From assembly GCA_002840355.1 (NCBI GenBank), contig PHAL01000004.1:1-64000 (forward strand): a stretch of 64,000 nucleotides of DNA, read 5' to 3'. Both the position numbers and the translations under genes were made by a program. Source of the stretch: Elusimicrobia bacterium HGW-Elusimicrobia-3 (lineage in GTDB: Bacteria > Elusimicrobiota > Elusimicrobia > Elusimicrobiales > UBA9959). Below are positions 31,775 through 40,661 of this stretch, one piece after another. Each line of letters starts with the position of its first letter. The first letter of the stretch is position 1. The notes below the pieces were generated by a model, which saw nothing but the letters and a program-made list of their open reading frames with translations, had not been told where the DNA came from and did not search any database.

Positions 31775-33621
31775 TGGACCGCCAGATACCGGAGGAGAGG
31801 CTGGCCCTCCTGGGGATCCTGGCCTGGACGGCGGCCGTGGTCTTTATCCTGCGCCTGGTGAACCTGCAGGTCATCGGCGGCGCGCATTATCTGGAGATCG
31901 CCGAAAAGAACCGCACGCAGATCATCTCCCAGGCCGCGCCCCGCGGCCGCATTTTCTCCGCCGACCAGGCGGCTATCGCCACCAGCCGCCCCTCGTTCAG
32001 CCTCATCTATTTCCCCGGCCAGGTGAAGGCCGGCCCCGAGACCGACCGCATGGCCCGCGCGCTGGCCAAGCCGCTGCGCGCCGACTACGAGGAACTGCGC
32101 CGCACCATCTATAAAGCCGCCACCCGCGAGAAGCCGGTGCGCCTGGCAGAGAACCTGCCGCCCAAGATCATGCTGGCCCTCTCGGAGCTGAAAGCCGTTT
32201 ACCCCGGCGTGGACATCATTGTGGAAGCGCGCCGCCACTACCCTTTCGGGGCCTACCTCAGCCACCTCGTCGGCTACATCGGCAAGATGGACGCCCGCGA
32301 CTGGGCCGCCCGCGCGCGCGACAAGAACTACTCCATGGACGCCCGCCTGGGCAAGGCGGGCCTCGAGAAGATGTTCGAGCGCGAGCTTAAGGGCAAGGAC
32401 GGCGGCATCTACCTCGAGGTGGATTCCCGCGGCAAACTCAACCGCGTGCTGGAGAGCCGCAAGTGGGTGCCCGGCGCCGACATCTTCCTGACGATAGATT
32501 CCAAGGCCCAGGCCGCCGCCGAGGCGGGCCTGCAGAAGTCCGCCACCGGCAAGGGCGCCGTGGTGGCGCTGGACCCGCGCACCGGCGCCGTGCTGGCCTT
32601 CGTGTCCATGCCCGACTACGACCCCAACATGTTCGTCATGTCCGGCTCCGAAAAGCAGGGCCTGGAGGCCGGCCAGATCCTGCCCGAGTTCAACGTGGCG
32701 CTGCAGGGCACCTACCCGCCCGGCTCCATCTTCAAGATCGTCACCTCCGCGGCCCTCCTGGAAGGCGGCCGGGTGAACCCGGACGAGAAGGTGCTCTGCC
32801 CCGGCTATTACGACGCCGGCAGCCGCGTCTTCAAGTGCTGGGATAAGAAAGGCCACGGGCGCGTGGCCTTCATCGAGGGCCTGGCCAGGTCCTGCGACGT
32901 CTATTACTACGTCAACGGCCAGCGCGCCGGCCCGCTGGCGATAGAAAAATATTCGCGCGCCTTCCGGCTGGGCCTGCCCACCGGCATCGCGCTGCCCGAC
33001 GAGCGCAGCGGCAACGTGTTCGGCCCCAGCGCGCGCGCCGCCAAGAAAAGCTACTGGTTCATCGGCGACACGCTGAACCTGGCCATAGGCCAGGGCGAGA
33101 CGCTGATGACGCCCATACAGGCCGCCGGCATGATCGCCGCCGTCGCCAACGGCGGCATCTTCCACCGGCCCTACTACGTGGACCGGATCGTGCGCGCCGA
33201 CGGGCAGCAGCTGCTCAAGAACAAGCCCGAAGAGGTTTCGCGGGTGAAGTTGAAGGATTCCACCTGGGCGCTGATCCGCGCCGGCCTGGGCAGCGTGGTG
33301 TCCGAGGGCACCGGCCAGGCCGCCAAGCTCGCCGGCGTGGAGATCTACGGCAAGACCGGCACCGCGCAGAATCCGCACGGCAAGGACCACGCCTGGTTCG
33401 TGGCTTACGCCTCCATCGCCGGCCAGCCCTCCAGGGTGGCCGTAGCCGTGCTCGTGGAGCACGGCGAACACGGCTCCTCCGCGGCCGCGCCGATAGCCAG
33501 GTCCGTGATAGAGGCCGTGCTGCGCGCCGACCTCCCCAAGGCGCCGCCCGCGGCCGCGCCGGTTGCGCCGGTTGCGCCGGCCGAGAAATCCACCGCGGCC
33601 CCGGCGGGGGTGACCGCATGA
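31771..33621 (+). CDS. mrdA: Penicillin-binding protein 2 (elongasome transpeptidase)
   Basis: 616 residues. A single N-terminal membrane anchor (about 15-32) is followed by the pedestal (RGRIFSADQAAIATSRPSFS) and the transpeptidase domain: SxxK in PPGSIFKIVT, SCD in ARSCDVYYYV as the second motif, and KTG in YGKTGTAQNP. It cross-links lateral-wall peptidoglycan with RodA. A Pro/Ala tail closes it. The stop overlaps rodA by ATGA. Confidence 0.96.
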   Translation: MMDRQIPEERLALLGILAWTAAVVFILRLVNLQVIGGAHYLEIAEKNRTQIISQAAPRGRIFSADQAAIATSRPSFSLIYFPGQVKAGPETDRMARALAKPLRADYEELRRTIYKAATREKPVRLAENLPPKIMLALSELKAVYPGVDIIVEARRHYPFGAYLSHLVGYIGKMDARDWAARARDKNYSMDARLGKAGLEKMFERELKGKDGGIYLEVDSRGKLNRVLESRKWVPGADIFLTIDSKAQAAAEAGLQKSATGKGAVVALDPRTGAVLAFVSMPDYDPNMFVMSGSEKQGLEAGQILPEFNVALQGTYPPGSIFKIVTSAALLEGGRVNPDEKVLCPGYYDAGSRVFKCWDKKGHGRVAFIEGLARSCDVYYYVNGQRAGPLAIEKYSRAFRLGLPTGIALPDERSGNVFGPSARAAKKSYWFIGDTLNLAIGQGETLMTPIQAAGMIAAVANGGIFHRPYYVDRIVRADGQQLLKNKPEEVSRVKLKDSTWALIRAGLGSVVSEGTGQAAKLAGVEIYGKTGTAQNPHGKDHAWFVAYASIAGQPSRVAVAVLVEHGEHGSSAAAPIARSVIEAVLRADLPKAPPAAAPVAPVAPAEKSTAAPAGVTA

Positions 33622-34958
33622 TCTTCGCCACCGAGACCGGCCTCAAGAAGCACCGCGTGGACTGGGTGCTGTTCCTGTCCGCCCTGCTGCTGCTGGCCAT
33701 CGGCACCATAGCCGTCTTCTCCTCGGTGGCCGTGCTGCCGCAGCAGGCGCGCATCATCCGCGTGCAGCTTACGGCCATCCCGCTGGCGCTGCTGGTCTTC
33801 GGCGCGGCCTGGAGCCTCAATTACCAGGTCTACCAGGACCAGTGGAAGTTCGTCTACGGCCTCCTGCTGCTGTTCCTGGCCGGGGTGCTGTTCTTCGGCG
33901 TGGTGGACAAGGGCGCGCGCTCATGGTACCGCCTGCCGTTCTTCTCCATCCAGCCGTCCGAGTTCGCCCGCGTGGGCCTGATCCTGGTGCTGGCCAATTT
34001 CCTGGACAAGCGCATCGGCAAGATCAGGGAGCTGCGCACCGTGGTGGGGGCCTTCGCGCTGTGCGTGCCGGTCTTCCTGCTGCTCATCAAACAGCCGGAC
34101 TTCTCGGCGATCCTGATAACCTTCCCCGTGGCGCTGATCATGCTGTTCGCGGCCGGCGCCAGCCTGTTCCACCTGTCCATCATCATCGGCTACGCCTTCA
34201 TTTCGGGGCTGTTCCCGGTGCTGTGGAGCATCATCTCGCTCAACCCCGAGTTGATGGACAACTCGCTCGTCAGCTATTTCTTCCACCTCTCCGATTCCCT
34301 GCTCTCGGCGGGGCTGTTCGTGGCGGCGGTGGTGTTCGGCTTCTGGCTGCTGTGGCGGCTTTCGGTGCAGCTCTACGCCAATGTCTCCGGCCTCTACTTC
34401 ACCGGGGCGGCGATCGTGCTGATCCTGGGCTTCTTCTCCGGGGTGATGGTGAAGAACCAGATGAAGGATTACCAGCAGAAGCGGCTGGAGGTGTTCCTCT
34501 CTCCCGAGACCGACCCGCGCGGGGCGGGCTACAACCTGCTGCAGGCCCGTATCGCGATAGGCTCCGGCGGCATCCTGGGCCGCGGCATCTTCTCCGGCAC
34601 GCAGTCGCGGCTGGGCTTCGTGCCCGAGCGGCATACCGATTTCATCCTCGCCGTCGTCGGCGAGGAGATGGGCTTCTGGGGGATGGCGCTGGTGACCGGG
34701 CTCTACGCGCTGCTGATGCGCCGCCTGATGCAGGGGGCGCGCCTCGCGCGCGACCGCTTCGGCTACCTGGTCAACTGCGGCATCTTCGGGATGTTCCTCG
34801 TCTATTTCTGCATCAATTTCGGCATGCTGCTGGGGCTGGCCCCGGTGGCCGGGGTGCCGCTGCCGCTGGTCTCTTACGGCGGCTCCAACCTGGTGGCCAC
34901 GCTGATGGCGCTGGGCATAGCGGAGTCGGTTTACGCGCGCAGGTACGCGCTGGTCTGA
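33618..34958 (+). CDS. rodA: Peptidoglycan glycosyltransferase RodA (SEDS family)
   Basis: 446 residues, with about ten membrane helices. SEDS hallmarks: KGARSWYRLPFFSIQPSEFAR, ERHTDFILAVVGEEMGFWG and PVAGVPLPLVSYGGSNL. It polymerises lipid II with PBP2. It is about 60-70 residues longer than RodA of Escherichia coli, with the extra length in the middle, around residues 195-290. Last of the mre-mrdA-rodA cluster. Confidence 0.95.
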   Translation: MIFATETGLKKHRVDWVLFLSALLLLAIGTIAVFSSVAVLPQQARIIRVQLTAIPLALLVFGAAWSLNYQVYQDQWKFVYGLLLLFLAGVLFFGVVDKGARSWYRLPFFSIQPSEFARVGLILVLANFLDKRIGKIRELRTVVGAFALCVPVFLLLIKQPDFSAILITFPVALIMLFAAGASLFHLSIIIGYAFISGLFPVLWSIISLNPELMDNSLVSYFFHLSDSLLSAGLFVAAVVFGFWLLWRLSVQLYANVSGLYFTGAAIVLILGFFSGVMVKNQMKDYQQKRLEVFLSPETDPRGAGYNLLQARIAIGSGGILGRGIFSGTQSRLGFVPERHTDFILAVVGEEMGFWGMALVTGLYALLMRRLMQGARLARDRFGYLVNCGIFGMFLVYFCINFGMLLGLAPVAGVPLPLVSYGGSNLVATLMALGIAESVYARRYALV

Positions 34959-34959
34959 T

Positions 34960-35637
34960 ATGAACGAAGGCCCTAAATCCAGGATCAGGCTCAAGTTCGC
35001 GCGGCTCGCCGCCGCGCGGGACCTCAGCCACCTGGAGCAGATCAAGGCGCTGAGGGGCCGCGCGGCCGCCTGCGGCCTGAAGTTCTGGCCGGCCAAGGCG
35101 GGGACGCCCTCGTCTCCCAAGATGGCCTTCGGGCCCGCCGTCTCGGTGGGGCACGAGAGCCTGTGCGAGTACGCGGACCTCTACCTGGAGGAGTTCGTCA
35201 GGGAGGAGGCGGCGGCGGAACGGCTGCGGCCCCTCGACGACGAGCGCTTCCGGCTGATATCGGCGCGGCGCATACCGGTTTTCTTCCCGTCGATAGAGGC
35301 GGCGGTGAACGCGGCGGAGTTTTTCATGGAGGGGGAGTTCCCCGCCTCCTTCGGGGACCAGGCCGTGGACGCCTTCATGGCGCTCAAGAGCCTGCCCTGG
35401 GAGAAGGTGAAGCCCTCCGGCGAGCGCAAGACGCTCGACGCCAGGGCCCCGGTGCTGTCGGCCTCTTACGACGAGGCGGCCTCGCTGCTGAAGTTGACGC
35501 TGAGGCTCGAGGCGGGCAGGAACGTGAAGCCCGAGACGGTGGCGGAATTGATGGCCGGCGCCAGGCCCGCGTTCAGGCGCATAGTCAGGAAAGAATTGTA
35601 CTGGTTCGACTCCGGCGGCAAGCTGGAAGTATTCTGA
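34960..35637 (+). CDS. DUF2344 (TIGR03936) protein
   Basis: 225 residues. RIRLKFARLAAARDLSHLEQ at the start resembles the conserved opening of DUF2344/TIGR03936, a domain usually next to or fused with a radical-SAM protein and close to ribonuclease G. Here the radical-SAM part is absent and rng follows directly after 15 bp, keeping that half of the familiar neighbourhood. The family role is not settled. The start overlaps the end region of rodA by one base gap. Confidence 0.7.
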   Translation: MNEGPKSRIRLKFARLAAARDLSHLEQIKALRGRAAACGLKFWPAKAGTPSSPKMAFGPAVSVGHESLCEYADLYLEEFVREEAAAERLRPLDDERFRLISARRIPVFFPSIEAAVNAAEFFMEGEFPASFGDQAVDAFMALKSLPWEKVKPSGERKTLDARAPVLSASYDEAASLLKLTLRLEAGRNVKPETVAELMAGARPAFRRIVRKELYWFDSGGKLEVF

Positions 35638-35652
35638 GTTTAGGAGAGCAAA

Positions 35653-37101
35653 ATGGCAAACGCAAAGGTTAAGAAGGAAATTTTCGCGAACACCTCTTTC
35701 GAGGAAACGCGCATAGCGATCATAGAGGAGGGCAGGCTCAGCGAGCTGTTCTGGGAGCGCCGCAGCTCCGGGAACATCGTGGGCAACATCTACAAGGCCC
35801 GCGTGGAGAACGTGCTGCCCGGCATCTCGAGCGCGTTCATGGACATCGGCCTCGACAAGAACGCCTACATCTACATCTCCGACGTGCTGGGGAACCAGAA
35901 GGACGGCATCGAGAAGCTGCTCAAGAAAGACCAGGAAGTGATGGTGCAGGTCACCAAGGACGCGATCGGCACCAAGGGAATGAAAGTGACGATGGACGTC
36001 TCGCTCCCCGGCCGCTACCTGGTGCTGACCCCGTTCCAGGATTTCGTGGGCGTGTCCAAGAGCATCGAGGACGACACGGAGCGCAAGCGCCTCTCGGAGA
36101 TCATGCGCAAGATCGCCGACTCCAAGATGCTGGGCACGAAGGGTTGCATAGTCCGCACCGAGGCGGAGGGCGCCACCGAGGAGGAGCTCAAGCGCGAGGT
36201 GGAGTACCTGCTCAAGATGTGGGAGTCGATACAGACCCGCTACGACACGTCCCGGCCGCCGGCGCTGCTGCACAAGGACATGGACATGACGATGCAGGTG
36301 GCCCGGGACATCCTCAGCGAGGACACCTCGATCTACATGCTCGACAATAAGGACGATTTCCACAACGTCCAGGAGCTGGCGCTCAAGATCTCGCCGGACC
36401 TCAAGGACCGCGTGAAGTTCTACGACAACAAGACCCCGATCTTCAAGGCCTTCAACATAGAGAAGGACATAGACGAACTGCGCCGCGTGAAGGTGCCGCT
36501 CCCCAACGGCGGCAGCATCATCATCCAGGAGGCGGAGTCGCTGTGCGCGATCGACGTCAATACCGGGCGCTTTACCGGCAACAAGTCGCAGGAGGAGACC
36601 GTCACCTCCACCAACATCGAGGCCGCGGCCGAGGTGGCGCGCCAGCTGCGTCTGCGCAACATCGGCGGCATCATCGTCATCGACTTCATCGACATGAAGA
36701 AGGCCTCCAACCGCCACAAGGTGGTGCAGGCCCTCGAGAGCGGCGTTTCCCGCGACCGCGCCAAGATCCGCATCCTGCCGATCACGCGCCTGGGCCTGGT
36801 GGAGATGACGCGCGAGCGCAAGCGCGAGAGCACGGTCAGCCTGCTCACCGAGGAATGCCCCGAGTGCCACGGGTCGGGCCGCGTGCTCTCCAGCGAGAGC
36901 ATCCGCATCAAGATCCAGCGCGAGATACACAACATCACGATGGGCCGCCCCGGCGGCAACCTGCGCGTCGTCACGCACCCGATACTCAGCGAGGTGCTCC
37001 GCAAGAAGCTGTCGATGATCGAGAAGAACGTGCACCGCAGCGTGAAGCTGGCGGCGGACCCGCAGCTCACCTGGGAAGACTACCGCATAATCCTGGAATA
37101 G
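35653..37101 (+). CDS. rng: Ribonuclease G/E family endoribonuclease
   Basis: 482 residues, the length of RNase G and not of the scaffold-bearing RNase E. An S1 domain lies near 35-105 (GNIYKARVENVLPGISSAFM), the catalytic DNase-I-like part holds SLCAIDVNTGRFTG and IVIDFIDMKKASNRHKV with the two metal-binding Asp, and the zinc-link is CPECHGSGR. It processes rRNA and degrades mRNA. GGAGAGCAAA precedes ATG. Confidence 0.94.
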   Translation: MANAKVKKEIFANTSFEETRIAIIEEGRLSELFWERRSSGNIVGNIYKARVENVLPGISSAFMDIGLDKNAYIYISDVLGNQKDGIEKLLKKDQEVMVQVTKDAIGTKGMKVTMDVSLPGRYLVLTPFQDFVGVSKSIEDDTERKRLSEIMRKIADSKMLGTKGCIVRTEAEGATEEELKREVEYLLKMWESIQTRYDTSRPPALLHKDMDMTMQVARDILSEDTSIYMLDNKDDFHNVQELALKISPDLKDRVKFYDNKTPIFKAFNIEKDIDELRRVKVPLPNGGSIIIQEAESLCAIDVNTGRFTGNKSQEETVTSTNIEAAAEVARQLRLRNIGGIIVIDFIDMKKASNRHKVVQALESGVSRDRAKIRILPITRLGLVEMTRERKRESTVSLLTEECPECHGSGRVLSSESIRIKIQREIHNITMGRPGGNLRVVTHPILSEVLRKKLSMIEKNVHRSVKLAADPQLTWEDYRIILE

Positions 37102-37132
37102 CGCGGCTCTAATACATTTTGGAGAAGCGACC

Positions 37133-38707
37133 ATGTTAAAAATCTTATCCGGATTCCTGCTGCTGGCGGCCCTGTGCGCCCCGGTCCACGCCCGCGTGGA
37201 CCAGGTCACCTATATGAAGAACGGGGTTTACTCCGGCAAGATCGGCACCTACGCCCTCGGCGGTACGCCCTACCTGGACGCGAAGCAGGCCGCCAGGCTG
37301 ATAGGCGGCAAGATCTACTGGTACCCGGTGTCCGGCAAGCTGATGCTGCAGATAAAGGGCAAGACGGCGGTGTTCTTCCTCAGGACGGATTCCGTGCAGC
37401 TCAACGGCGTGAACGAGGCGTTCCCGGCCCCGATGATAGTGCGCGGCGGGAAGGCCTTCCTGGCGCTGGACTTCTTCGTCTCCCGGATTTTCTCCGAAGC
37501 TTTCGGTTTCAGCCTGCAGTACAACAAGGCCACCAGCGTGCTCGATTCCCGGCGCGCGGTGAACATCACCTCCATGAACTTCTTCACGCACCCGGACAAG
37601 ACCCGGATCGTGGTCTACATGGAGGCCCCGCTGGAGTGGCAGGCGGTGCAGAAAGAGAACAACCAGTACCGGCTCAACATCTACGACGGCGTGGCCGCGC
37701 GCGAGGAGAAACTCGGCATCGGCGACGGCGTGGTGCGGGGCGTGGACCTGATACAGGAGAACAGGACGGCGCGGGTGGTGATAGATCCCGATGAGAATTT
37801 CGGCAAGGTGGAGGTCTTCAGGCTGTCCGACCCCGACCGGCTGGTCATAGACGTGTCCCGGGAGTCGGCGCCGGTGTCGCAGAGCATAAACGGCGACGCG
37901 CCGGCGCCCGCGGCGCCCGCCGCCGCCGCCGCGGTGTCCGTGATAGCCCCGTCCGAGCTGCCCGCCGCGCAGCAGCAGGCGGCGGCCGCGCCCGGCCTGC
38001 CCGACAGGACGGAAGTAGGCGCCGGCAAAAAAAAGATCGTGATAGACGCCGGCCACGGCGGCAAGGACCCCGGCGGCAAGAAGCTTTTCGGCCTCAAGGA
38101 GAAGGAGATCAACCTGGCCGTGGCCAAGGAGCTTTACGAGCTGCTCAGGGGCGAGGAGATCTTCGACGTGGTGATGACCCGCTATACCGACGAGTTCGTG
38201 CCGCTGGCCGACCGCTCGATCATAGCCAACAACGCCAAGGCGGATATTTTCATCTCGATACACGCCAACGCCGCCCGCAGCCGCCTCGAGAAGGGCTTCG
38301 AGATCTTCTTCATGTCGGAGAAGGCCTCCGATCCCTGGGCCGCCGAAGTGGCCGATTTCGAAAACTCCGTCATCAGTCTCGAGGACGGGGCCGGGCAGCA
38401 GATGGACCCCGCGGTGATGCTGCTGCACTCGATGGCCCGCAACGAGTACCTCAACGAGGGCAGCAAGCTCGCCGGCCTGGTGCGCGGCGAGATGCAGAAG
38501 CGCACGCCGTTCGTGGACCGCGGCGTCAAGCAGGCCGCCTTCTACGTGCTGCGCGGCACCTACGCCCCCGGCATCCTGGTGGAGATCGGCTTCATGACCA
38601 ATTCCTCGGACCAGAAGCACATGAACGACAAGCGGACCCGCGCCAAGGTGGCCAACGCCATCTACCGCGGCGTCATGCGCTTCGCCGAGATGAAAAGCTG
38701 GAAGTAG
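37133..38707 (+). CDS. Secreted N-acetylmuramoyl-L-alanine amidase (AMIN domain)
   Basis: 524 residues. A signal peptide (1-21, ends HA) is followed by a copper-amine-oxidase-N-like repeat (about 25-125), an AMIN domain (about 145-245), an Ala/Pro linker, and the Amidase_3 catalytic domain from about 303: zinc ligands lie in DAGHGGKDPG and SIHANAARS, and the catalytic Glu in ILVEIGFMTN. It cuts the bond between muramic acid and the peptide. AmiC-like. Its job next to mrdA/rodA and murI fits wall remodelling. Confidence 0.92.
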   Translation: MLKILSGFLLLAALCAPVHARVDQVTYMKNGVYSGKIGTYALGGTPYLDAKQAARLIGGKIYWYPVSGKLMLQIKGKTAVFFLRTDSVQLNGVNEAFPAPMIVRGGKAFLALDFFVSRIFSEAFGFSLQYNKATSVLDSRRAVNITSMNFFTHPDKTRIVVYMEAPLEWQAVQKENNQYRLNIYDGVAAREEKLGIGDGVVRGVDLIQENRTARVVIDPDENFGKVEVFRLSDPDRLVIDVSRESAPVSQSINGDAPAPAAPAAAAAVSVIAPSELPAAQQQAAAAPGLPDRTEVGAGKKKIVIDAGHGGKDPGGKKLFGLKEKEINLAVAKELYELLRGEEIFDVVMTRYTDEFVPLADRSIIANNAKADIFISIHANAARSRLEKGFEIFFMSEKASDPWAAEVADFENSVISLEDGAGQQMDPAVMLLHSMARNEYLNEGSKLAGLVRGEMQKRTPFVDRGVKQAAFYVLRGTYAPGILVEIGFMTNSSDQKHMNDKRTRAKVANAIYRGVMRFAEMKSWK

Positions 38708-38710
38708 CGC

Positions 38711-39505
38711 ATGCCCGACAGGAAAAGACCCATAGGCATCTTCGACTCCGGCCTCGGTGGCCTGACCGTTTTTAAGGAGCTGCGCGGCCTGCTGCCCGGC
38801 GAGCGCCTGATCTATTTCGGCGACACGGCGCGCGTGCCTTACGGCACCAAGTCGGCCGAGGCCGTAGTCTCTTTCTCCAGGGAGATCGCGGCCTACCTGC
38901 TGGCCAAGCGCATCAAGCTGCTCATCGTGGCCTGCAACACGGCCTCCTCGCTGGCCCTCGGCGAGATACGCAAGGTTTCCCCGGTGCCCGTCCTGGGCGT
39001 GATAGAGCCCGGCGTGCGCGCCGCCCTGGCGGCCGTGCCGCGCGGCGGGCGCATCCTCGTTACCGGCACTACGGCCACGGTCAACAGCCGCGCTTACTCG
39101 CGCGCGCTGGCCGCGGGCGGAGTAAAAGTGACGCAGCAGCCCTGCCCGCTGTTCGTGCCGCTGGTGGAGGAGGGCTGGTGCTCCAAGCCGGTGGCGGCCA
39201 CGGTGGCCAGGGAATACCTGGCGCGCTACAGGGGCAAAGCCGACGCGCTGATACTGGGCTGCACGCATTACCCGCTGCTCAAGAAAGTCATTGCCGGCGT
39301 GATGGGGCCGCGCACCAAAATAGTGGACTCTGCCCGTGCCGCCGCCCTGGCCGCCAGGGAGGAACTGGCCGCGCGCGGGCTGCTGAATCCGGGCCGGGCG
39401 GGGCGCAGCGAATTCGTGGTGAGCGACGCGCCCGAGCGCTTCTCGGCTCTGGCTTTAAGGCTGTTGGGGATCAGGACCGGCAGGGTTACGGTCAAGAGGT
39501 TCTAA
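38711..39505 (+). CDS. murI: Glutamate racemase
   Basis: 264 residues. The two catalytic Cys regions are CNTASS (first) and GCTHYPLL (second), and the N-terminal GIFDSGLGGLTVFKEL holds the substrate Asp. It makes D-glutamate for peptidoglycan precursors. It starts 4 bp after the amidase stop, in the same transcript. Confidence 0.96.
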   Translation: MPDRKRPIGIFDSGLGGLTVFKELRGLLPGERLIYFGDTARVPYGTKSAEAVVSFSREIAAYLLAKRIKLLIVACNTASSLALGEIRKVSPVPVLGVIEPGVRAALAAVPRGGRILVTGTTATVNSRAYSRALAAGGVKVTQQPCPLFVPLVEEGWCSKPVAATVAREYLARYRGKADALILGCTHYPLLKKVIAGVMGPRTKIVDSARAAALAAREELAARGLLNPGRAGRSEFVVSDAPERFSALALRLLGIRTGRVTVKRF

Positions 39506-39518
39506 GGAGGAGAGGGGT

Positions 39519-39995
39519 ATGAAAAAAACTTTTATCTGCGCGGCGCTGACGGTAATGGCGGGGGCGCTCTTCGCCCAGACGCCGGTAGCGAAGACCAAAC
39601 CCGCGCCGGCCAGGCCTGCCGCCGCCGCGCCGGTAGTCACGGCCCAGGCCGCGACCAAGAAGACCGCGCCGGCGGCCGCGGTCCCGGCTAAAAAGCCGGA
39701 GCCGGCCAAGCCCGCCCCGAAGCCCGCCGAGGAGCAGGAAGAGTCCGTAGTGATGATCGACGATAAGGCTGATACGGATTACTCCGGGGTCTCCTCCGCC
39801 GATGACCAGCCCGCCGCTCCGGGCGGCATCCCGTCCTCCTACGGCCAGTGCAAGGGCGTGATGAACGACGGAGGGCGCACCGTCCTCGTGTTCGAGAGCG
39901 CCGACGACGGCGCCATCTCCTTCGTGCAGGTAACGCTGGGCAAGACCGGCGCGGCCTGGAAACTGCTGGACCGGATCTACCGCGGCGCGGAGTAA
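39519..39995 (+). CDS. Exported protein with Ala/Pro/Lys linker
   Basis: 158 residues. A signal peptide (MKKTFICAALTVMAGALFAQ) is clear. Residues about 21-73 are a repetitive Ala/Pro/Lys stretch, likely an unfolded spacer through the periplasm. The last 60 residues form a small domain (GGIPSSYGQCKGVMNDGG, then VLVFESADDGAISFVQVTL). I do not recognise it. AAGGAGGAGAGG precedes the ATG. Confidence 0.65.
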   Translation: MKKTFICAALTVMAGALFAQTPVAKTKPAPARPAAAAPVVTAQAATKKTAPAAAVPAKKPEPAKPAPKPAEEQEESVVMIDDKADTDYSGVSSADDQPAAPGGIPSSYGQCKGVMNDGGRTVLVFESADDGAISFVQVTLGKTGAAWKLLDRIYRGAE

Positions 39996-40028
39996 AGGCC
40001 CCCGGCCCTGTCCCGCCGCCCCTGTAAT

Positions 40029-40037
40029 TGCTAAAAT
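40029..40037 (+). promoter_or_regulatory. Extended -10 promoter (TGCTAAAAT)
   Basis: ATTGCTAAAAT, 46 bases ahead of ATG 40084, belongs to the recurrent TTGnTARAAT type. Confidence 0.5.
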
Positions 40038-40083
40038 AAGGTTACGGGCCAGCGCTCTCCGCGCGGCCCGCAACGAGGCATAT

Positions 40084-40269
40084 ATGAAACGCAAGGATCT
40101 GGTTAGACATCTCATCAGCAAAGGCTGCGTGTTAAACCGCGAGGGCGGCAAGTACTCGGTCTTCCTCAACCCGGTAACCAACAAGGAAGTGCCGGTCACC
40201 CGCCATACGGAAATTGCGGACTTTACCGTGCGCAAGATCTGCAGGGACCTCGGCGTAGATCAGCCCTGA
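40084..40269 (+). CDS. HicA-like protein lacking the catalytic histidine
   Basis: 61 residues. The double-stranded-RNA-binding fold of HicA toxins is clear (KRKDLVRHLISKGC, then VPVTRHTEIADFTVRKICRDLGV). Known HicA ribonucleases use a His in the motif GG(N/K)H; here residues 21-24 are GGKY, so the His is Tyr24. No HicB antitoxin lies on either side: a lipoprotein gene follows with a TGATG overlap. It is most likely a non-toxic RNA-binding relative, but loss of activity is inferred. Confidence 0.75.
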   Translation: MKRKDLVRHLISKGCVLNREGGKYSVFLNPVTNKEVPVTRHTEIADFTVRKICRDLGVDQP

Positions 40270-40661
40270 TGAGCAAGAAGCTGGCGGCGCTGCTGCTGCT
40301 GGCCGCCTGCGCCTGCGCTTCCGCCAGGCTCGACGTCATACAGGTCGGGCCCTGGTTCCCGGGGCGCGACTGGCGTGAAGTGGAAGTCTTTACCTCGCGC
40401 GCCCAGACCACCCGGCCCTGGGGCGGCATCGGTATAATCCACAGCCCGCGGGTGAGCGCCGTTTCCGGCGAGGGCGCGCTGGAGCGCCTGAAGCGCCAGG
40501 CCCGCAAGCAGGCCGCCGCGATGGGCGCGGACGCGCTCATCCTCACCGTGGACTCGGCCGCCTCCGGCCCCCGCATGGGGGTTTACGAGGAGCCGGAACT
40601 GTACCTCAGCGGGCTGGCTATAAAATATGTCAACGCCGTCTCAACCCCTACCGCGAAATAG
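40269..40661 (+). CDS. Lipoprotein of unknown function
   Basis: 130 residues. The start KKLAALLLLAACACASARLD has a lipobox (LLAAC), so it is likely lipid-anchored at Cys14 or 16. The mature part has a short conserved-looking tail (KQAAAMGADALILTVDS), reminiscent of small proteins of unknown function. It overlaps the HicA-like gene (TGATG) and runs 35 bases into the next gene. Confidence 0.65.
   Translation: MSKKLAALLLLAACACASARLDVIQVGPWFPGRDWREVEVFTSRAQTTRPWGGIGIIHSPRVSAVSGEGALERLKRQARKQAAAMGADALILTVDSAASGPRMGVYEEPELYLSGLAIKYVNAVSTPTAK

Noticed and set aside
40084-40661. HicAB toxin-antitoxin module
   Set aside because: No HicB-like gene is on either side, and the catalytic His of HicA is replaced.
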